DNA of 64,000 bases. It comes from an uncultured Rubripirellula sp. (GTDB lineage: Bacteria; Planctomycetota; Planctomycetia; Pirellulales; Pirellulaceae). Location: positions 124,001 through 188,000 of the forward strand of contig CALJHC010000001.1 of assembly GCA_938075415.1 (NCBI GenBank), read 5' to 3'. Below the pieces are notes generated by a model that ran no database searches, was not told the origin of the DNA, and was given only the letters and a program-made list of their open reading frames with translations. Shown piece by piece: positions 46,862 to 56,400 of this stretch (the first letter of the stretch is position 1; the number at the start of each line of letters is the position of its first letter). The translations under genes and the position numbers were made by a program.

Positions 46862-47701
46862 ATGCAGATTCCCACCGAACGTAAAAGTTGCATGGAAATC
46901 GCGGGTGGGCGTCTATCTGAGGACGTTCAGTACGAGATGCCCGGTCTGAGAATGCGGGTTTTCAGTAAGCAATCGGAGCACGGACCTGAGGGCGGTGGAG
47001 AGCTTCATTTCGTCTCCTCATGTGCATCCGGGCGCATCACGCGAATGCTTATCGCGGACATTTGCGGTTCAGAAACGATCTTCAAGCAATTTTCCTGCCA
47101 GATTCGAGACGGACTCCTACGAAGCATCAACTCGATATGGCAGAACCGGGTGATCGAGGAGATGGGTCAGCAACTACAGGAATTCGCGCAGCAGGGTGGG
47201 TTCGCAACCGCTTCGATCGTGACGTTTTTCGCCCCCACACGCAACTTCGTGATGTGCAACATCGGCAACCCACCACCCATTCTTTACCGCAAGGAGAGTC
47301 GATCTTGGGAGGTTCTGCACGGGGAACAGCAGAAGGTCGCAAACCACTCCCCAACGGAAGGTGTGTTTGATGAGGGTGACTACCGGCACATTGAAACCAA
47401 GCTCGATCCGGGTGATTTATTCCTAGTATACGGCAACGGCTTCGCGCAATCGGTTTTTCCAGGCGGAGATGTCGTTGGCCACAACCGTCTTCACTCTGCA
47501 CTGCAGGATTCAGCAAACACTGATCCCGAGAATCGCGTGGAGCATCTGGTCAATGTCATCCGAGGTGCTAATCCCCAGAGTGAGGACAGCACGTTGTTAT
47601 CGTGTCGCGTGACGAAGCAGGCGGTCGGTCTTCGAGATAACCTACTCGCTCCGCTTCGGCTTTTCCGCCGAGCGAAAGACAACACGAATCTTTGCGAGTA
47701 G
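46862..47701 (+). CDS. SpoIIE/PP2C-like phosphatase domain protein
   Basis: ATG 46862 is preferred over TTG 46808; about 279 residues. The fold is that of SpoIIE/RsbU-type serine phosphatases: LIADICGSE (first metal Asp), TASIVTFFAPTRNFVMCNIGNPPPILYR, DPGDLFLVYGNGFAQS and SEDSTLL. The usual TDG motif is GNG here, so one metal ligand Asp is Asn. Activity may be reduced or absent. In related systems such enzymes dephosphorylate anti-anti-sigma factors. No anti-sigma partner is adjacent. The Asn is read directly; its effect is inferred. Confidence 0.75.
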   Translation: MQIPTERKSCMEIAGGRLSEDVQYEMPGLRMRVFSKQSEHGPEGGGELHFVSSCASGRITRMLIADICGSETIFKQFSCQIRDGLLRSINSIWQNRVIEEMGQQLQEFAQQGGFATASIVTFFAPTRNFVMCNIGNPPPILYRKESRSWEVLHGEQQKVANHSPTEGVFDEGDYRHIETKLDPGDLFLVYGNGFAQSVFPGGDVVGHNRLHSALQDSANTDPENRVEHLVNVIRGANPQSEDSTLLSCRVTKQAVGLRDNLLAPLRLFRRAKDNTNLCE

Positions 47702-47797
47702 AGTGGAAGTTCTTCTAAGTTCAAACTTTAGGCTCCCCCCACGGTAAAAGTGAACCGTCCGCTGCGCACCTTCCACTGCAGTGTTAAACTTGCCGGG

Positions 47798-48802
47798 ATG
47801 AGGTATTTACTGAGCTTGAAATTCGTCCACGCAGCCCTTGCCGCCGCACTGATGTTCTCACACGGTTCGGATGGGTGGGCTGCGAACCCGCCTGTCACTG
47901 CGTTGACCTTCAGCGCGGACGGTCAAACATTGGTTGCCGCAACTCAGAAAGGTCTCGCTTCCTACAACTGGCCTGACCTTCGAGTTGACAGGCGAGTGTC
48001 GTTTACAACCAGTTCTGATTCGGCACTGTCCCGCATCGACCACATTCACGACATCAAGTTCGCACCATCCGGAAAGTTACTCGCCATAGCGGGGGGTAGT
48101 CCTTCGGAATCCGGTTCAGTCATTACGCTCTCATGGCCAGAATTGAACAGGCTGGACGAGCATGAAATCCACAGCGACAGCATCATGTCGATACGGTGGC
48201 GGAACAGCGAACAAATTGCGACCGCGGGAATGGATCACGCAATTTTCCTTTCGGATTTACAAAACGCAGAAACACGGCTGAGTCTTGAAGGACACTCGAA
48301 AGGTGTCACTTCGATATGTTTTCTTATGAATGGTGGCTTGGTTGTAAGCGGTGCACTCGATCACAGTATTCGTGTGTGGGAGACCAATTCAGGACAGCTG
48401 TTACGAAGTCTCAGCCATCACACAGGTCCAATCAATGACATTGCAAAACACCCAAGCCATCAGCCATCACCCATGATCGCTTCGGCAAGCTCTGATCAAA
48501 CCGTTCGCTTTTGGCAACCATCGATCGGACGCATGGTCAGATTTTGCCGATTGAGCGCCGAACCCATTGTTATCGATTGGATTCCCAACGGCGAAGCACT
48601 CGCGGTTGGATGCGTTGATGGCAGCCTCCATCTGATAAATCCGGACACGGCCAAGATCATAAAAACGGTCCGAACGAACCTAGGCTGGATTTTTTCAATG
48701 GCGATCCATCCAAATGATGGATCCGTTGCCCTTGGCGGAAGCAACGGAATGATCCAACGGGAGCAACTCGATCATCCTTCCCAGAAAAGTATTGTTCCTT
48801 AG
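47798..48802 (+). CDS. Secreted WD40-repeat protein
   Basis: ATG 47798 starts a good signal peptide (LKFVHAALAAALMF, cleavage near GWAAN); the frame is open from GTG 47750. About 334 residues. WD-type repeats are visible from residue 30: VTALTFSADGQTLVAATQ, IHDIKFAPSGKLLAIAGG, VTSICFLMNGGLVVSGALD, ASSDQTVRFWQ, and IFSMAIHPNDGSVALGG, enough for one beta-propeller. Planctomycetes encode many such proteins for protein interactions at the envelope. It follows the SpoIIE-like gene by about 100 bp and could share its transcript. Confidence 0.85.
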   Translation: MRYLLSLKFVHAALAAALMFSHGSDGWAANPPVTALTFSADGQTLVAATQKGLASYNWPDLRVDRRVSFTTSSDSALSRIDHIHDIKFAPSGKLLAIAGGSPSESGSVITLSWPELNRLDEHEIHSDSIMSIRWRNSEQIATAGMDHAIFLSDLQNAETRLSLEGHSKGVTSICFLMNGGLVVSGALDHSIRVWETNSGQLLRSLSHHTGPINDIAKHPSHQPSPMIASASSDQTVRFWQPSIGRMVRFCRLSAEPIVIDWIPNGEALAVGCVDGSLHLINPDTAKIIKTVRTNLGWIFSMAIHPNDGSVALGGSNGMIQREQLDHPSQKSIVP

Positions 48803-49417
48803 ACGACGATGTCTCAAGTTTGATAGCCGACTGCGATTGCCTTGGATTGATACGAAAAAGTTTCGTCGCCAGCCACAATTTACCCCCGGCAAACACGGGC
48901 TCCAACGCATCATCTCATTGTGCTCAGAATCAGTTCTGGCAAATTCGCCCTCACAGGGAAACGATCTAGGACCTTAAGCAAATGGCCCAACCTTCAACTT
49001 CTGCGTGAAGGGTTTTCGGATTATCAATCTGAGCCAAAACAAACATCCGTTAAAAACGGAAATCATTGAAACCTTCAAGCAGCAGACAGGACCTATTACC
49101 GTTTTATCTGCGTTGTCTTTTCGCCCTCTCGAAAATGGCATTCCACCGTAAAGTCGTGAAACTAATCGCCTTTGATATTTTGGGCAGTGAACTTCTCGAA
49201 GCGGTCACAAGGTGGCTGACCTCCTACACGACCGCGTTGGAAAACGATTCGAGAAACACCCTACGACCGTTTCAAACTGCCTGCTTCTCAACTCAATTCT
49301 CTCAACGCAAATTTCCTAATCGGACTTTGAGAAAATCGCTTGACGACGCTCCTTCGACGTGTCGAAACCGATAACTGATAGAAGCTTGACTCATTCAACC
49401 CAGGTGACGGTGTTCTC
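48803..49417. other. Intergenic region
   Basis: 615 bp without a convincing gene. The plus frame 49066-49374 (102 codons) has no family features and a poor start. Minus-strand frames near 48657-48905 overlap the WD40 gene and appear to be shadows. Confidence 0.45.
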
Positions 49418-50026
49418 ATGCCCCTGCGGAAAATCTGGAATTCTCTTTGCGGCCGATCGTCAACGGAATCGAAGGCCGTGGAACCCGCAGGCGTGAAACT
49501 CAGCCAAGCGGACAAGAAGTCGGTTGCATCTACGAGATCACGGGCGGACAAGAGAGCAAGATCTGGACAAAAGTTAAGCAGCGAAGATGCTGATTTGTTG
49601 CAAAGAATTATCGAAAGACAGCCGAAGTCGATCCTTGAAATCGGTATCGGCAATGGAAACCGATCTGTCGCCCTTCTTGGTTCGCTCTCGGATGCGGGAC
49701 TGCAACCAAGGTATTACGCAGTTGATCAATTCGAACTGGGTGGCGGTGACCTGACACTTCGGGATTTCCATCAGGCACTTCGTGCAATCGACATTCGCCC
49801 TCAACTGTTCCCGGAGTCAATTCAAGTTGGCCTGAAACGATTCCTCCACACTATTGGAACGGCTGAATGCATTTTGTTCACAGAGTCGCGACCTATTGAG
49901 CAGGAGGCCGAGGTTGATGAATTGCTTCAACGCATTGCCAATCCCACCAGTCTCGTCCTCAAGAAAAGTGACAATCAGTGGTTCGACATCTCAAGGGTTG
50001 ATGAACCGCAGCGTCGAGCCGCTTAA
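49418..50026 (+). CDS. Methyltransferase-like protein (Rossmann motif I)
   Basis: A 202-residue protein. The first ~60 residues are basic and probably disordered. A class I SAM-binding motif follows (SILEIGIGNGNRSVALLGSL), then VDQFELGG (motif II-type acidic residue) and a strand-helix series. The domain is short and its C-terminus lacks clear substrate motifs, so it may bind SAM or a related ligand without being a normal methyltransferase. No neighbour explains its target. Confidence 0.65.
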   Translation: MPLRKIWNSLCGRSSTESKAVEPAGVKLSQADKKSVASTRSRADKRARSGQKLSSEDADLLQRIIERQPKSILEIGIGNGNRSVALLGSLSDAGLQPRYYAVDQFELGGGDLTLRDFHQALRAIDIRPQLFPESIQVGLKRFLHTIGTAECILFTESRPIEQEAEVDELLQRIANPTSLVLKKSDNQWFDISRVDEPQRRAA

Positions 50027-50507
50027 AACGGCTAACTCATCCTGATTCCGCATGACTTGGTGAGCGATGGTTACCTGCAAGAACTTGACCCTTTACAGAA
50101 TCCCCCAGTAACGGCTTTACCATTTCCCGAGGCGGCTGGTGCAAACCGACTTCATTGCCCTGACCGTACCCAATGCTACGGAAGATGAGGACAAAGACAG
50201 TCCTGAGGTGCGAGGGATGTTGCAGTTCAGTAATCAGGCCACCAGCGAATCCACTCTTGGACACACCTGCTCCGCAGGCCAAACAACCTTCAATGTGTTT
50301 CCAATTGAAAAAACCAACCCTGCAAAAAGGTTGGTTTTTGCGGGTTAGTTGAAATACAACGTCAGAAAGCAATCGGTTTCAACGAAAAGACCTCCGATGC
50401 ACTGATTCACCCCCAGCAAAATCGCTCATGCGAACTAACCCATAAACATTGAGGTATTAAAAACCAGAAACAATCGCAACAATAATGATCGACGGGAGTC
50501 CCCTGAG
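50027..50507. other. Intergenic region with terminator
   Basis: 481 bp. The strong hairpin at 50309-50339 is the only clear element. Frames on both strands across it (50139-50348 + and 50037-50372 -) show no recognised features. Confidence 0.45.
50309..50339. terminator. Bidirectional Rho-independent terminator
   Basis: AAAAACCAACC (50309-50319) pairs perfectly with GGTTGGTTTTT (50329-50339), an 11-bp stem with a 9-nt loop. The T-run forms the end of the stem on both strands. Confidence 0.7.
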
Positions 50508-50714
50508 ATGAAAAAAAGAACATTAAGTTTTCAATCTCGCAAAGCGTTAAGTGACACTATCGGAGAAGCTGCGAGTTCGGAAATCTTGGAATTAATTTCA
50601 CAGATGGCGAACGAAATCGAAACCCTTCGACGCGAAAGACCAAGCATTGTGATCCCCGACCAATCTTCTACAGAAAAAACAACTAGCCTGTACCCAACGA
50701 GCACAACGTCCTAG
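50508..50714 (+). CDS. Small hypothetical protein
   Basis: A 68-residue protein from ATG 50508. It has a basic N-terminus (MKKRTLSFQSRKAL), an amphipathic helix (EILELISQMANEIETLRRER) and a Ser/Thr-rich tail. The composition is protein-like and it lies directly upstream of the epimerase gene (155 bp), with the terminator to its left. No function can be given. Confidence 0.5.
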   Translation: MKKRTLSFQSRKALSDTIGEAASSEILELISQMANEIETLRRERPSIVIPDQSSTEKTTSLYPTSTTS

Positions 50715-50869
50715 AGTCGTACTTCATGTAAGCTAGGAGACAGCCATGATTCACTGCGATCAAGGGCATTTGCATGGCGATGGCGATGAAATAACACTAG
50801 TGTTCAAACCACGAGGTGTCTCTTGCAAACAACCTCTGAAATCAATTCATTGATCCGAGCAAGAAGCTC

Positions 50870-51880
50870 ATGACAAAGCATCTCATTACGGGTACCGCGG
50901 GCTTCATCGGGTTCCATCTAGCTAAACGGCTTCTTGATCAAGGTATCGAGGTCGTCGGCTTCGACAATGTCAACAACTATTACAGCGTTTCACTGAAACG
51001 CGACCGTCTTTCGCAGTTGATTGATTACGATAATTTCACATGTGTTGAGGCTGATCTGGCTGATCAGGAACAGGTTGATCAACTTTTCAAGAAACACGAG
51101 TTTGAGCGAGTTGTTAACTTGGCGGCACAAGCTGGAGTCCGCTACTCTCTGAAAAATCCGCGGGCTTACACAGAGAGCAACATTACCGGGTTTATCAATC
51201 TTCTAGAGGCGTGTCGTCACGCCAAGACTCCTCACCTCACTTACGCTAGCAGCAGCAGTGTTTACGGAGGTGGCACCAACATGCCTTTTTCGACATCGCA
51301 AAGCGTCGACCATCCTTTGAGCCTTTACGCGGCGACGAAAAAAAGCAATGAGTTGATGGCACACACTTACAGCCATCTCTACGGCCTTCCAACCACTGGC
51401 CTTCGCTTCTTCACCGTCTACGGTCCATGGGGTCGTCCGGATATGGCGTTATTTCTTTTCACCAAGGCGATATTGGAAGGTCAACCAATCGACGTCTTTA
51501 ATGAAGGGAAAATGCAGCGAGACTTCACCTACATCGATGACATTGTGGAAGGCGTTGACCGAACCTCTCAACAAATTGCCACAGCTGACCCTAACTGGAG
51601 TAGCGACTCACCAACGCCGGCGAGTAGCAAAGCTCCCTATCGTGTTTTCAACATTGGCAATAACCAGCCGGTTCAGCTTGGCTACTTCATCGAAGTCATT
51701 GAGAAAGCGATCGGCATGACCGCGAAACGCAACTTGTTGCCGATGCAACCTGGAGATGTTCCGGCAACGTTTGCAGACATTGACGCGTTGGAGTCAGCTG
51801 TTGGCTTCCGCCCCTCGACTTCTATCGAAACGGGTGTTCAGCATTTCGTCAGTTGGTATCGAGACTATTACAACGTGTAG
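50870..51880 (+). CDS. NAD-dependent sugar epimerase (UDP-glucuronate 4-epimerase type)
   Basis: A 336-residue extended SDR. The NAD motif is TGTAGFIG (Gly8, Gly11, Gly14). The catalytic SSSVYG is followed by Tyr153-x-x-x-Lys157 ([10 protein letters not shown]), and [15 protein letters not shown] is typical of UDP-glucuronate 4-epimerase/CapI. The enzyme interconverts UDP-glucuronate and UDP-galacturonate for surface polysaccharide. It stands alone between the small hypothetical gene and the repeat array, and a terminator-like hairpin follows its stop. Confidence 0.92.
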   Translation: MTKHLITGTAGFIGFHLAKRLLDQGIEVVGFDNVNNYYSVSLKRDRLSQLIDYDNFTCVEADLADQEQVDQLFKKHEFERVVNLAAQAGVRYSLKNPRAYTESNITGFINLLEACRHAKTPHLTYASSSSVYGGGTNMPFSTSQSVDHPLSLYAATKKSNELMAHTYSHLYGLPTTGLRFFTVYGPWGRPDMALFLFTKAILEGQPIDVFNEGKMQRDFTYIDDIVEGVDRTSQQIATADPNWSSDSPTPASSKAPYRVFNIGNNQPVQLGYFIEVIEKAIGMTAKRNLLPMQPGDVPATFADIDALESAVGFRPSTSIETGVQHFVSWYRDYYNV

Positions 51881-51917
51881 CTGTTTCGCTTCGCTGAGGA
51901 TGACTCACCCACATTTT

Positions 51918-51940
51918 GTCTGATTAAGTGCAAATCAGAC
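51918..51940 (+). terminator. Terminator-like hairpin after the epimerase gene
   Basis: GTCTGATT (51918-51925) pairs perfectly with AATCAGAC (51933-51940) around a 7-nt loop. A short T-rich stretch follows at once and a 7-T run lies about 20 nt further on. It is 37 bp after the epimerase stop. Confidence 0.55.
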
Positions 51941-52171
51941 CGATTTTCCTGTGATTTAAATTTTTTTAGACTGATCAGGATTTTGTGGACGCCTCAACGC
52001 TCACTTTGATGGATTCAATCTAAAATTGTCACGTCTTCACACCAATCTTAAATCGCTCTGGATCCCCTATCGGGAAGTCGACTTAAAAAAACAGCAGTCC
52101 TAACCAGAAAAAACTGAAGGCTGTGCGAGTATTCGACAAGATGCTGGACAGACAGCGGGTCTATCCCGGTT

Positions 52172-52358
52172 GAACCCGACACCCCAGTGAACCCGACACC
52201 TCAGAGTATCCGACACCTCAGAGTATCCGACACCTCAGAGTATCCGGCAGCCCAGAGGATCCGACACACCAGAGGATCCGACACCTCAGAGTATCCGGCA
52301 GCCCAGAGGATCCGACACACCTGAGGATCCGACACACCTGAGGATCCGGTAACTTAGG
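52172..52358. repeat. 17-bp tandem repeat array (10 full units plus a partial one)
   Basis: Units such as GTATCCGACACCTCAGA and GGATCCGACACACCTGA repeat head to tail with no spacers. Units begin at 52172, 52189, 52206, 52223, 52240, 52257, 52274, 52291, 52308 and 52325, with a diverged copy at 52342. Variants alternate (GACAC/GGCAG, GTATCC/GGATCC), showing growth in blocks. The 17-bp period breaks the reading frame, so it is not coding repeat DNA. Confidence 0.9.
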
Positions 52359-52575
52359 GTCCTTTTTTGCTGCGACTTCACCACTGATCTGCTTCGTGAA
52401 ATTCTGAAAGAGCTGCCGGGAGCGATCGAATTAGGTGGAGTGATCAATAGAAACCTGAACGACGGAACATCCGAATGCGGTGGTTTTCGCGATTCAGCCG
52501 TTGACAGCCCGCTAATTAGAGTTGACAGTGGCCTCAGTTTGACCCTTTCAATGATTCAAGGACCCCCTGCTGCCC

Positions 52576-54000
52576 ATGTCCGACGTTACCTCTTCCGCGC
52601 CGCGGACCATGCTTGAAAAGATCTGGGATGAACACATTGTCCATGCCCCCGAGTCTGGACCGTCCATCCTTTACGTCGATTTGCACCTCGTCCACGAAGT
52701 GACCAGTCCGCAAGCATTTGAAGGGCTTCGCCTGAGCCAGCGGCAGATACGACGCCCCGAACGTACGATCGCCACACCTGATCACAATGTCCCCACCTCT
52801 GACCGCAGCTTACCGATTGCGGACCCGATCAGCCGCAAGCAGATCGAGACGCTTAGGGAGAACTGCAAAGAGTTTGGAGTCACGCTCTTTGACATCGGTG
52901 ATGTCCGGCAGGGAATTGTTCACGTCATCGGTCCGGAAAACGGATACACCCAACCTGGCATGACCATTGTCTGTGGAGACAGCCATACCGCAACACACGG
53001 TGCCTTTGGTGCTCTCGCTTTTGGCATCGGGACCAGTGAAGTCGAGCACGTCCTTGCGACTCAAACACTACGCCAATTCCGTCCCAAAACGATGGAACTT
53101 CGCGTCGACGGTGAGCTTCCACCCGGCGTGACCGCCAAGGACATGATCCTGTACCTGATCGGTCAACTTGGTACCGCAGGCGGTACAGGGTATGTGCTGG
53201 AATACACAGGTCCGTGTGTGCAAGCCCTGTCCATGGAAGAACGAATGACCGTTTGTAACATGTCGATTGAAGCCGGAGCTCGTGCCGGTATGATCGCACC
53301 TGATGCCACCACCTTCGACTACCTTCGGGGTCGCCCCGAAGTACCAACCAACTTTGATCAGGCCGTAAAAAGGTGGCAACACTTCTCGACGGATCCCGGT
53401 GCCACCTACGATGTCTCAAAGGTGTTCAACGGCCAAGATATTGAACCTCAGATCACATGGGGAACTAACCCTGGTCAGGTATGCGGAGTGAACCAATCAA
53501 TTCCAAGCCCCACTGATTTTGACGACGCGACGGACGCAAAAACGACGAGCAACGCTTTGGCCTACATGGGCTTAACCGGAGGAACCCCGATGTCAGAGGT
53601 TTCCATCCAGCGAGTCTTCATCGGCTCTTGCACGAATGCAAGAATTGAGGACTTGCGAGCTGCTGCAAAAGTGGTGAGAGGTCATCGTGTCTCTTCCGAC
53701 GTTAATGCAATGGTTGTGCCCGGAAGCGGACAAGTGAAAGTACAAGCTGAAAAAGAAGGCCTGCACCAAATTTTCAAGGACTCTGGTTTCGATTGGCGAG
53801 AACCGGGGTGCAGCATGTGTTTAGCCATGAACCCTGACAAGCTCGCGCCGGGCGAACGATGCGCCAGTACCAGCAATCGCAACTTCGAAGGAAGACAAGG
53901 TAAGGGTGGTCGAACCCACCTGGTAAGTCCCGAAATGGCCGCTGCTGCCGCGGTAACAGGGCACTTTATGGATGTCCGACAATGGGATTACAAAGCCTAA
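52576..54000 (+). CDS. leuC: 3-isopropylmalate dehydratase large subunit
   Basis: A 474-residue LeuC of normal length. The aconitase-type core shows [20 protein letters not shown], and the [4Fe-4S] ligands are Cys352 ([13 protein letters not shown]), Cys412 and Cys415 ([12 protein letters not shown]). With LeuD it isomerises 2-isopropylmalate to 3-isopropylmalate in leucine synthesis, in the cytoplasm. leuD follows after about 150 bp, so they may share a transcript. The gene lies about 220 bp after the 17-bp repeat array. Confidence 0.97.
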   Translation: MSDVTSSAPRTMLEKIWDEHIVHAPESGPSILYVDLHLVHEVTSPQAFEGLRLSQRQIRRPERTIATPDHNVPTSDRSLPIADPISRKQIETLRENCKEFGVTLFDIGDVRQGIVHVIGPENGYTQPGMTIVCGDSHTATHGAFGALAFGIGTSEVEHVLATQTLRQFRPKTMELRVDGELPPGVTAKDMILYLIGQLGTAGGTGYVLEYTGPCVQALSMEERMTVCNMSIEAGARAGMIAPDATTFDYLRGRPEVPTNFDQAVKRWQHFSTDPGATYDVSKVFNGQDIEPQITWGTNPGQVCGVNQSIPSPTDFDDATDAKTTSNALAYMGLTGGTPMSEVSIQRVFIGSCTNARIEDLRAAAKVVRGHRVSSDVNAMVVPGSGQVKVQAEKEGLHQIFKDSGFDWREPGCSMCLAMNPDKLAPGERCASTSNRNFEGRQGKGGRTHLVSPEMAAAAAVTGHFMDVRQWDYKA

Positions 54001-54152
54001 GAGTCGGTGCAGTCATTCTTACGGCCGACCACTTTTAGCCTCATGCTTTCAGGGCAAGCCAAGGGGCAAAAAACCGAAGACCCTCGTGACAAAAAGTATT
54101 TGTTAACCTCACCACCGAACACTTCTCACTAACATCACGTTTCTACATAATC

Positions 54153-54746
54153 ATGCAAAGCTTTACCGTACACACTGGTGCTGTCGCAACGATGGATCGC
54201 GCGAATGTCGACACGGATCAAATCATCCCCAAACAATTTCTCAAACGAATCGAGCGCACGGGATTCGGTCAATTCCTTTTCTATGACTGGCGATTCTTGG
54301 ATGATGGCACGACGCCTAATCCTGATTTCGAGTTGAATCAAGAAGCAGTGAAAGACGCAAGTATTCTTATTGCTCGCCAAAATTTTGGCAGCGGTAGCAG
54401 TCGAGAACATGCGGTATGGGCCTTGGAAGATTATGGATTTCGAGCAGTAATCGCTCCTTCATTTGCAGATATTTTCTTTAATAACTGCTTCAAGAATGGT
54501 GTGCTTCCAATCATTCTTCCAGATGCCAAGGTTGACGAGCTTTTCGAACGTGCCAACGGGAATGATTCGCTAGCGTTAACGGTCGACCTGGAGACGCAAA
54601 AGATCCGTGATCAAAACGGATTAGAAATTGAATTTGAAATCGATTCCAGCCGTCGCCACAACCTTCTGCATGGCCTCGATGACATTGCTCAAACATTGCA
54701 ACACGAAGAGAAAATCCAAGCTTATGAAGTGGGTCGCGATTGGTAG
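54153..54746 (+). CDS. leuD: 3-isopropylmalate dehydratase small subunit
   Basis: A 197-residue LeuD of normal length. Signature segments are [32 protein letters not shown] and [19 protein letters not shown]. It forms the swivel domain partner of LeuC. The 152-bp gap from leuC is larger than in many operons, and no terminator was seen between them. An unusually long hairpin lies about 120 bp after the stop. Confidence 0.97.
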   Translation: MQSFTVHTGAVATMDRANVDTDQIIPKQFLKRIERTGFGQFLFYDWRFLDDGTTPNPDFELNQEAVKDASILIARQNFGSGSSREHAVWALEDYGFRAVIAPSFADIFFNNCFKNGVLPIILPDAKVDELFERANGNDSLALTVDLETQKIRDQNGLEIEFEIDSSRRHNLLHGLDDIAQTLQHEEKIQAYEVGRDW

Positions 54747-54863
54747 CTCTCTGGAGCCGCCAACACGTTCAAACCCCCGTTCAATAAGAGGCCGGGATGA
54801 TCGGAAAAATCTTCACCAATCCGGATTGCACAAAGCCTGAATGATCAGGTTTACCACAAAGGA

Positions 54864-54933
54864 CTTCGTCCCGGCTGGGTCGGTAAATTCGTCAGTGCGG
54901 GTGACAGAAGACGAATTTACCCCGGGACGCAAG
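54864..54933. terminator. Long hairpin between convergent leuD and HtrA genes
   Basis: GGTAAATTCGTC (54882-54893) pairs perfectly with GACGAATTTACC (54910-54921), a 12-bp stem with a 16-nt loop. An outer stem pairs CTTCGTCCCGG (54864-54874) with CCGGGAC (54922-54928) and continues to 54933 with one bulge. Seven bases (54875-54881) bulge on one side. It may end transcription from both sides, although no T-run is present. Confidence 0.6.
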
Positions 54934-54978
54934 CCGAAAAAGGCACCCGGTGCTGAGCGGCACCGTGAACAACAGAAC

Positions 54979-56400
54979 CTAGCGCCGCAATGCTTGTGCC
55001 TGAGCAGCGAGTTCCAAATGCCCGAACAATGTTTGCTCGCGCCGTACCAGGTAGAACTTGGCCCGAGGACCTTCTTGCATATCAGGGTGCTCGAGAATTC
55101 CGGCGAGATCGGTGAGGCTGGTTGTTTGCCAACCGTGAATTCCCAGTAAGACATCACCCTTGAGAATGCCTTGCTTGTCTGCCGGGGACCCTCGTCTCAC
55201 TTCCGAAACGTAGAGACCACCTTGGTACTTGGTTCTCATTCGGTAATTGAGACGTCGCATGTTCGCATCGGTCACCTTATTGGTTCGAATCCCAATTACA
55301 TCCCAAGCGGTTCGTTCTACTAATGCTGACCGATCAAGGCTCGAGTCAAATTGAAGGGCAACTTCCAAACGCTCCCCCTCCCGGTCGACTTCCCAATCGA
55401 GTGGGTCGCCAGGACGAATTTCGAGAAGAGCAAGCACATAATCAAGTCGATCATCAATTGGCTGCGAACCAACGCGGACCACGCGATCACCGGGTTTCAG
55501 CCCGTTCCCATTGGCAGGACTGCTGGCCGAAACATCGACGATGGTCACACCATCGCCCTCGCGGGGTCCGCCGTCGGTTCGCACACCGGTGATCAATCTT
55601 GAGTCATTGTGCTGTTCCACCATCTCCGTCACGGTGGCAACCACTTGGTCAATTGGTATCGCGAAAGCAATCTGTTGTGCTCCCACTCTCACCGCCACAT
55701 TGATCCCGATGATCTCACCCTCAATATTTAGCAACGGACCACCCGAATTGCCCGGGTTGATTCCAGCACTGATCTGAATGAGATCAAGGTACTCTTGGGT
55801 CTCATTAACAGGGACATCACGATGCAAAGCGCTAATGATGCCTTGAGTGCTGGTGTGCACATAGCCAAAAGCGTTTCCAATCGCAATCACACTCTCGCCC
55901 ACCATCAGGTCACTGCTGGTACCGCGAGGAATGGTTGGTAGCGAATCGACATTGTTGATTTTCACCAATGCCAGATCGCTTTTGACACGAGCGGCGATCA
56001 GCTCAGCTGACACTTCCTCTCCGTTATCAAGAGTGACGTGGATTTCTTCCACATCCTCTACCACATGATAATTGGTGATAACGTAACCTCTCGGGTCAAT
56101 AATGACCCCCGTCCCCATACCGTTGACATGCTTGAACGTGGCCGGTCCGGTCGCACCCGCCATTCCAGCGGCCGTCGTTCTGACGGTTTTCTGGCCGTGC
56201 AAATTGACCACCGCAGGCGAGGCCCGACGGATTGCCAAAACAGTCGGTGTTTCACGAGCCGAAAGCACGGGGGCCATCGGAGGGTCAGCAACCACCCTTG
56301 AAGGGGTCACCAGTCCAAAGCCGACGGAAGCAGCAGCGATGAACGCTACGGCACGGGAGACGTTGAATATAAGTCGCATAGAGTCCCGTAGCCGAATCAT
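54979..56400 (-). CDS. HtrA/DegP-like serine protease with PDZ domains
   Basis: A 473-residue protein with an N-terminal membrane or signal segment (about 12-32). The protease triad is His112 (TNYHVVED), Asp142 (SDLALVK) and Ser219 (NPGNSGGP). Two PDZ-type regions follow: the first near 265-345 (GVTIVDVSASSPANGNGLKPGDRVV) and the second near 385-455 (GLYVSEVRRGSPADKQGILKGDVL). It should act in envelope protein quality control. It is convergent with leuD. The upstream gap is over 1 kb, so it has its own promoter. Confidence 0.93.
   Translation of the reverse strand: MIRLRDSMRLIFNVSRAVAFIAAASVGFGLVTPSRVVADPPMAPVLSARETPTVLAIRRASPAVVNLHGQKTVRTTAAGMAGATGPATFKHVNGMGTGVIIDPRGYVITNYHVVEDVEEIHVTLDNGEEVSAELIAARVKSDLALVKINNVDSLPTIPRGTSSDLMVGESVIAIGNAFGYVHTSTQGIISALHRDVPVNETQEYLDLIQISAGINPGNSGGPLLNIEGEIIGINVAVRVGAQQIAFAIPIDQVVATVTEMVEQHNDSRLITGVRTDGGPREGDGVTIVDVSASSPANGNGLKPGDRVVRVGSQPIDDRLDYVLALLEIRPGDPLDWEVDREGERLEVALQFDSSLDRSALVERTAWDVIGIRTNKVTDANMRRLNYRMRTKYQGGLYVSEVRRGSPADKQGILKGDVLLGIHGWQTTSLTDLAGILEHPDMQEGPRAKFYLVRREQTLFGHLELAAQAQALRR

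Larger units (their letters stand above)
51881..52575. other. Intergenic region with terminator and tandem repeats
   Basis: 695 bp between the epimerase and leuC. It holds the hairpin 51918-51940, the 17-bp array 52172-52358 and, just before leuC, two TTGACA hexamers at 52501-52506 and 52522-52527, 21 bp apart. A matching -10 element was not found. Confidence 0.6.

Noticed and set aside
49066..49374. Possible 102-residue gene (+)
   Set aside because: No recognised features and no support from neighbours.
50139..50348. Possible 69-residue gene (+)
   Set aside because: Runs through the strong terminator hairpin, which argues against coding.
52172..52358. CRISPR array
   Set aside because: Units are 17 bp and directly adjacent with no spacers, and no cas genes are near.
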